Below are positions 4,201 through 7,028 of a stretch of DNA of 7,028 bases, piece after piece. Made by a program: the position numbers and the translations under genes. The notes under the pieces were generated by a model. The model worked only from the letters and a program-made list of their open reading frames with translations, was not told the DNA's origin and made no database searches. Every line of letters starts with the position of its first letter. Positions within the stretch are counted from its first letter, which is position 1. This DNA comes from Bacteroidota bacterium (GTDB lineage: Bacteria > Bacteroidota > Bacteroidia > Bacteroidales > B39-G9): assembly GCA_003648455.1 (NCBI GenBank), contig QMPG01000166.1, forward strand, positions 1-7,028, given 5' to 3'.

Positions 4201-7028
4201 TTAGCATCAGTTACAGTAACAGTATAGCTACCGGCACATAAAGAATCTGCTGTTCCTGTTATATCTCCATTACTCCAAACAGCTGAATATGGAGAAGTTC
4301 CAAGGGTTCCTGAAACTTGAGCCATACCATCACACATACCAAAACATGATACGTTAATAATTGTATCAACAAGAACTTCAAGATTAGAATCATCAACTAT
4401 TTCAATTGTAGTATCTTTAGTACAACCATTTGCATCAGTTATAGTAACATCATAAAAATCAACCCATAAATTATTAATAGTAGTTCCAACAGAATCGACT
4501 GCCCAACTACTGTGCGACCAAGTAACAGTATAAGGTCCAACACCTCCTAAAATATTCGAAACTGTTGCAGTTCCTGTACTATCGCCACAGCCGCTTGGTG
4601 TTGTTGAATAAGTTGCTGTAATAGAATCGGGTTCAAATATATCAATAGAAGTTACTACTTCACACATATTTGAATCTACAACTGTTACTTGATATGTACC
4701 GGCACCGAGATTAACAGCAGTAGAATCTGTTTGACCATCAGACCACATACAAGAATATGAATTTCCAACCGTAAACGGTGTTCCTCCTGTTGGAGTAACA
4801 ACGGCATTACCGGTTGTGTCACCATTACACAAAACATCTGTACCTGATATGATTGCTGTAAGTTCGGTTGGTTCAGAAATATAAATACTATCTGAATAGC
4901 TACATGAAATATCTGTAACAGTAACATAGTTCCATCCTACTACAAGTTGAGTAGCAACAGAATCTGTTTCTCCCGATGACCATATATATGAATATGGTCC
5001 GGTTCCATTAGGTGTTATTGTTGCTCCTCCTAAATGAGATCCTGTATTTGCTGAATTACAGCTTACAAGAGTTGAATCGGTAAATACAGCTGTTAACAAA
5101 TGAGAATATCCAACTGTAACAGAATCAACATATTCACAAGTATTATTATCGGTTACTGTAATATAATATGTGCCGGCAAATAAATCATTTGCAAGGCTAT
5201 CAGTAGAAACCATTTGTCCTGTAGTATCTTCCCATAAGAATGTATATGGCTCATTACCACCTGTAACAGTAATCTTAGCACTACCAGAATTTTCTCCACT
5301 ACAAACAGCATCAGTAACAACTGAATCCATCTGAATATCAACATCTTTAATATGAGCTGTTGCTTCCGATTTACATCCATTAGCATCGGTAACAGTTACT
5401 GTATAGTAATCTGCACTTAAATCAGTAATTGTATCATTAGTATGACCATTAGACCACAAGAAAGTATAATCAGGAACTCCACCGGAAGCAGATACTACTG
5501 CACGACCATTTGAATAATTTGGAGGGAAAATGTCAGGATTAAAATTTAAACCCCATGAGAACAAGTATCCATTATCTCCTGCATTATGATCAGTAATTTT
5601 AATTTTCCAGTCTCCGTTTAATGGGCAACCTATCAAATTATCAAAAGAATTTTCTGCTTTATATGTACCTGCAGGAATAAAAACTTGATTTGTATGTGGA
5701 TTGCCATCATTGTCAACATAAGAATAAGTTGTATCATCAGCAGCAACAGCCCATGTGGTTATACCTGTCGGTGAAAAACAATAGCTATATCCGGTACCGG
5801 CAACTGTATTTAAATCAGGGAATTCTCCAACCTTCCGAACTGGTTCTCCAAGATAGTTATTACTTGCCACTTGATCAGCGAGTATTACAAATTGCCCGTT
5901 CGGACATTCTAATTTTATGGTTAAGTCTCCAGTATATGAATGCTCTAAATTCATACATATTGTTTCAATATCAGAAGCTGACTGAATAGTATCCTCATCT
6001 TTAAAATCAGTATGAGTTAATATAGAGGTATATGTATCGCCTGTACCATCAGGCAAAAATGTTTGTCCTGCTTCAATAACAGGAAAACTACCACATGACA
6101 TAGTTGAATCAATAATTGTTGATACTAATTCAGATGGTTCTGTAATAGTTGCATCATCAGAAGCTGTACATCCATTAAAATCTGTCACTTCAACATAGTA
6201 TGTTCCTTGTTTTAAATTTGTAACAGTATCTTTTGTTTGACCAATAATTGTGTCTGTCAAAAGAGCATCTCTAAACCACTGATATGTATATGGTGCTGTT
6301 CCACCTAAAGCGGTTGCTATTGAAACCCCTGAAGAATCACCATAACATTGTAAAGTGCTATCAATTGCTGATACTGTTAATGGTGATGCCGGCTCAGAAA
6401 TAACAACAAGAGTATCATCATCACATCCATTTGCATCAATTGCTTGAATATAATATGTTCCTGCAGGTAAATTATTAATAGTTGCATTTGTTTCGCCTGC
6501 TATTGGATTGCTAAAAGCTGCATCATAATACCATTGGTAACTATAGGCAGGTGTTCCATCTGTTGCTAAAGCTGTTGCACTACCTGTCGATTCTCCATAG
6601 CATGCAACATCATTATAAGATTGAATTGTAAGATGAACTCTTGTTGGCGGTTCAATAAGAATCTTACTAGTATCAACAGTACAACCGTGAGCATCGGTTA
6701 TTTCCACATAAAAAGTGTCTGCAGGTAAATTATTAATAGTTGCATTTGTTTCGCCTGCTATTGGATTGCTAAAAGCTGCATCATAATACCATTGATAAGT
6801 ATAAGACGTTGTGCCTCCATGACCAGCTACAGTTATTGAACCTGTGCTATCTCCTTTGCAATAAATATTTGTCCATGCATCTATAGATATCGATAAGGTT
6901 TCCGGATTTGTGATTGTTATATTACTACCAACTGTTTCACAATCATTATCATCTTTTACTTTTACTTGATAGGCTGATCCTCCGTTGTCAGTTAATGCTG
7001 TATATTTATATGTTCCTACACTTGCATC
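1218..7028 (-). CDS. SprB-like giant repeat adhesin with type-B T9SS sorting domain (5' partial)
   Basis: The frame is open from the right edge to TAA at 1220-1218: 1,936 visible residues with the N-terminus missing. Residues below count from the right edge. Residues 1-45 end one repeat. Residues 46-1690 hold 18 SprB-type repeats, each built as an early Cys, a G-S-like strand, GGTxPYTYxW, xAGTYYVTVTD, NGC and an EP linker. Residues about 312-499 are a P-domain inside repeat 4. Residues 1691-1774 and 1775-1857 look like two Ig/PKD-type modules. Residues 1858-1936 are the sorting domain. The composition is rich in Asp, Thr, Ser and Gly and poor in Lys, as expected for an acidic surface adhesin. 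The likely role is an extracellular filament used for adhesion or gliding, exported through the T9SS with the adjacent SprF-like barrel. GTG at 6707 is not the true start, because the same frame and repeats continue upstream of it. I give no symbol because orthology to SprB cannot be judged from repeats. Confidence 0.93.
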   Translation of the reverse strand, partial: DASVGTYKYTALTDNGGSAYQVKVKDDNDCETVGSNITITNPETLSISIDAWTNIYCKGDSTGSITVAGHGGTTSYTYQWYYDAAFSNPIAGETNATINNLPADTFYVEITDAHGCTVDTSKILIEPPTRVHLTIQSYNDVACYGESTGSATALATDGTPAYSYQWYYDAAFSNPIAGETNATINNLPAGTYYIQAIDANGCDDDTLVVISEPASPLTVSAIDSTLQCYGDSSGVSIATALGGTAPYTYQWFRDALLTDTIIGQTKDTVTNLKQGTYYVEVTDFNGCTASDDATITEPSELVSTIIDSTMSCGSFPVIEAGQTFLPDGTGDTYTSILTHTDFKDEDTIQSASDIETICMNLEHSYTGDLTIKLECPNGQFVILADQVASNNYLGEPVRKVGEFPDLNTVAGTGYSYCFSPTGITTWAVAADDTTYSYVDNDGNPHTNQVFIPAGTYKAENSFDNLIGCPLNGDWKIKITDHNAGDNGYLFSWGLNFNPDIFPPNYSNGRAVVSASGGVPDYTFLWSNGHTNDTITDLSADYYTVTVTDANGCKSEATAHIKDVDIQMDSVVTDAVCSGENSGSAKITVTGGNEPYTFLWEDTTGQMVSTDSLANDLFAGTYYITVTDNNTCEYVDSVTVGYSHLLTAVFTDSTLVSCNSANTGSHLGGATITPNGTGPYSYIWSSGETDSVATQLVVGWNYVTVTDISCSYSDSIYISEPTELTAIISGTDVLCNGDTTGNAVVTPTGGTPFTVGNSYSCMWSDGQTDSTAVNLGAGTYQVTVVDSNMCEVVTSIDIFEPDSITATYSTTPSGCGDSTGTATVSNILGGVGPYTVTWSHSSWAVDSVGTTINNLWVDFYDVTITDANGCTKDTTIEIVDDSNLEVLVDTIINVSCFGMCDGMAQVSGTLGTSPYSAVWSNGDITGTADSLCAGSYTVTVTDANTCSSVATIEITEPEELTDTIIFTKSIVCASDTAADLSVIVQGGTKPYTYLWQDASAQVVSTDSSANNLKAGKYYLTVSDYNGCQSIDSVSFIQPTPILTTLSSGNSHCPEDYTGWAKVVVTGGVLPYTYNWTIIGDPDSVLVDFDKDSIGGLGVNYYQIEITDSLGCAHKDTVDIQDDSNVDFNINIINNITCIDRCDGSAEVIDMAGGTTPYSFAWGNGETTQIAENLCIGATTITVTDASTCKKIKTVNITDEDVLTAYIEHTNDDGECNGSATVHASGGVPPYTFKWNDPATTTDSVVYNLCEGVYTVTVNDSKIPACEFIDSVEITSDVLQYDIVSINHVGCHGDSTGSITVNAHGGYPGTYNYGWAYKEWMSYPAADSLSETITNLKAGMYYLTITDQGTGVLTDSIEITEPDQYVPFYTIDSTQCSSPTGAIEISSTGGTQPFTFEWSNENWASYPAPDSTGEKIENLSIGIYYVTVTDLNGCTFSDSIEMYDNSLFKLDPRIITPVKCYGWSNGSAYANPLDGASPYTFNWTNGNTTDTVSGLLAGTYYITATDNETCVRVDSITLSEPDQITFSIKDTVPINCYDSCTGSITVYDVEGGNSGEYSYLLKKGFDNIEYTSPILDNMCSGDYQILVKDILGCLSEGVDYSLESPTEIKPIFDASNTSCNANVNDGKISVSVTGGTPYMVASPTFTYDYLWSNGETTKNISDLFTGKYYLTVTDSMGCRKIDSTSITAETSVYVFAGINNSSVTDSVICPGTIIELYADGTVPDSIVWSPSEFIQGRNDTIIPAAKPEGDSVTYYVKAYKGTCYNTDSITIGLHPLIQVDAGEDTTVYKGIQVSLLASGGTDNPNFNWFGPASDFVTSMDTASPVVLPKADTTLYIVVDSSDICLARDSVRIFVLEKSTSFGFTPNGDGHNDTWMIPGITGEIKIYNRWGNIVYKASDNKPWDGKGNNGKELPIGTYYYVITSPEMNEPLKGIVTILR
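1221..1457 (-). other. Type-B T9SS C-terminal sorting domain (CHU_C / gliding-motility-associated)
   Basis: The last 79 residues of the adhesin carry the hallmarks of this family in order: FTPNGDGHNDTW, then IYNRWGNIVY, then PWDGKGNNGKELPIGTYYY, ending in KGIVTILR. In F. johnsoniae, domains of this class target proteins to the type IX system and, unlike type-A domains, need an SprF-like partner. That partner is the next gene. The domain is complete and shows no frame disruption. Confidence 0.93.
1458..1958 (-). other. Two divergent Ig/PKD-like modules before the sorting domain
   Basis: Two segments of about 84 and 83 residues lack the SprB repeat signature but share a pattern. Each opens with an A-G-containing strand (VFAGINNSS, VDAGEDTTV), has a short motif with a Trp (IVWSP, FNWFG), a proline-rich turn, a T-x-Y strand (VTYYVKA, TLYIVVD), then a Cys and a D-S strand. 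This is the layout of Ig-like or PKD-like modules often found just before CHU_C domains. They probably act as a spacer between the repeat rod and the sorting domain. The fold call is inferred from pattern only. Confidence 0.6.
5532..6092 (-). other. P-domain (proprotein convertase type) nested in repeat 4
   Basis: About 187 residues interrupt the fourth repeat. They contain a strand DLTIKLECPNGQFVIL, a G-E-x-V turn, FIPAGTYKAENSFDNLIG, and the closing LNGDWKIKITDHNAGDNG followed by YLFSWGLNF. That last pattern (G-x-W-x-hydrophobic-x-D, then D-x-G-x-L-x-x-W) is typical of the P/Homo B domain. Four Cys residues (about 358, 375, 417 and 468 of the visible protein) lie inside and could form disulfides. 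P-domains are best known next to subtilisin-like proteases but also occur in bacterial surface proteins without a protease; none is seen here. A binding or structural role is more likely than catalysis. Confidence 0.75.
6461..6536 (-). repeat. 76-bp exact direct repeat, copy in unit 2
   Basis: This stretch is identical over 76 bases to 6719-6794, at an offset of 258 bases, exactly 86 codons, so the frame is kept. It encodes the end of YYDAAFSNPIAG and the following TINNLPA strand of repeat 2. The match stops abruptly on both sides, where the two repeats differ clearly. Confidence 0.95.
6719..6794 (-). repeat. 76-bp exact direct repeat, copy in unit 1
   Basis: This is the upstream partner (in reading direction) of 6461-6536. 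Just outside it the proteins diverge: repeat 1 continues with DTFYVEITDAHGC, where repeat 2 has GTYYIQAIDANGC. The adjacent repeats are otherwise no more alike than others in the array. Confidence 0.95.

Larger units (their letters stand above)
1959..7028 (-). repeat. Array of 18 complete plus one partial SprB-type repeats
   Basis: Repeat starts on the minus strand, units 1 to 18, are at about 6893, 6635, 6377, 6125, 5333, 5096, 4859, 4619, 4379, 4151, 3908, 3656, 3425, 3197, 2939, 2690, 2462 and 2210. Units run about 76-86 residues; unit 4 is longer because of the P-domain. Seventeen of 18 have the early Cys (unit 13 lacks it) and 17 of 18 have the late Cys in NGC (unit 14 lacks it), so a per-repeat disulfide is plausible. 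Protein similarity is moderate and DNA identity mostly low, so the array is old, apart from the recent 76-bp patch shared by units 1 and 2. Boundaries were set by eye at the EP/DD linkers and may shift a few residues. Confidence 0.88.

Noticed and set aside
4685..5386. Two further minus-strand frames (4685-4927 and 5153-5386)
   Set aside because: They are out-of-frame readings of adhesin repeats, rich in Leu, Gln and Ile, and carry no independent start context.
5690..5989. Plus-strand open frame of 99 codons
   Set aside because: It lies wholly inside the P-domain of the adhesin on the opposite strand, with low-complexity Gln-rich protein and no family resemblance.
6705..6707. GTG at 6707 as the start of the adhesin
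   Set aside because: The same frame continues without a stop to the right edge and encodes a whole extra repeat plus part of another. No signal peptide follows the GTG, which is an internal valine in a conserved YVEITD strand.
1959..7028. Regular repeats as a possible CRISPR or tandem DNA satellite
   Set aside because: The period is about 230-260 bases, the DNA is mostly diverged, and the periodicity is that of protein domains in one open frame.

Overview
The window looks like chromosomal DNA from a gliding or particle-associated member of the Bacteroidota. It is AT-rich, has no clear Shine-Dalgarno sequences, and carries two linked genes typical of that phylum's type IX secretion system (T9SS). 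Both genes are on the minus strand, so the upstream end of the locus is at the right edge of the window.

Layout in transcription order (right to left). Positions 7028 to 1218 hold one giant open frame of 1,936 visible codons that enters through the right edge, so its start and signal peptide are outside the window. It encodes a surface adhesin resembling SprB. The visible part has a partial repeat and 18 complete SprB-type beta-sandwich repeats of about 76 to 86 residues. A proprotein-convertase-type P-domain is nested inside repeat 4. Two divergent Ig-like modules follow, and then a type-B T9SS sorting domain (gliding-motility-associated C-terminal domain). After a 25-base gap, 1192 to 251 encodes a complete PorP/SprF-family outer-membrane beta-barrel that starts at GTG. 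An AT-rich hairpin with a T-tract (203-242) lies 8 bases past its stop codon and probably ends the transcript. The last 200 bases (1-202) contain no credible gene. They hold a small hairpin and a GC-rich palindrome that resemble dispersed intergenic repeats.

How the genes probably work together: in Flavobacterium johnsoniae the SprB adhesin is exported by the T9SS, and its type-B C-terminal domain depends on the adjacent SprF. The order here (adhesin, then SprF-like protein, one strand, 25-base gap) matches that pairing. The adhesin would be exported and displayed on the cell surface, with the barrel as its dedicated partner.

The locus type is known, not a new system. The less ordinary details are the P-domain splitting a repeat, a subset of repeats with a co-occurring extra cysteine pair, a 76-bp exact duplication between adjacent repeats that suggests recent recombination, and a glycine-rich basic tail on the SprF-like protein.
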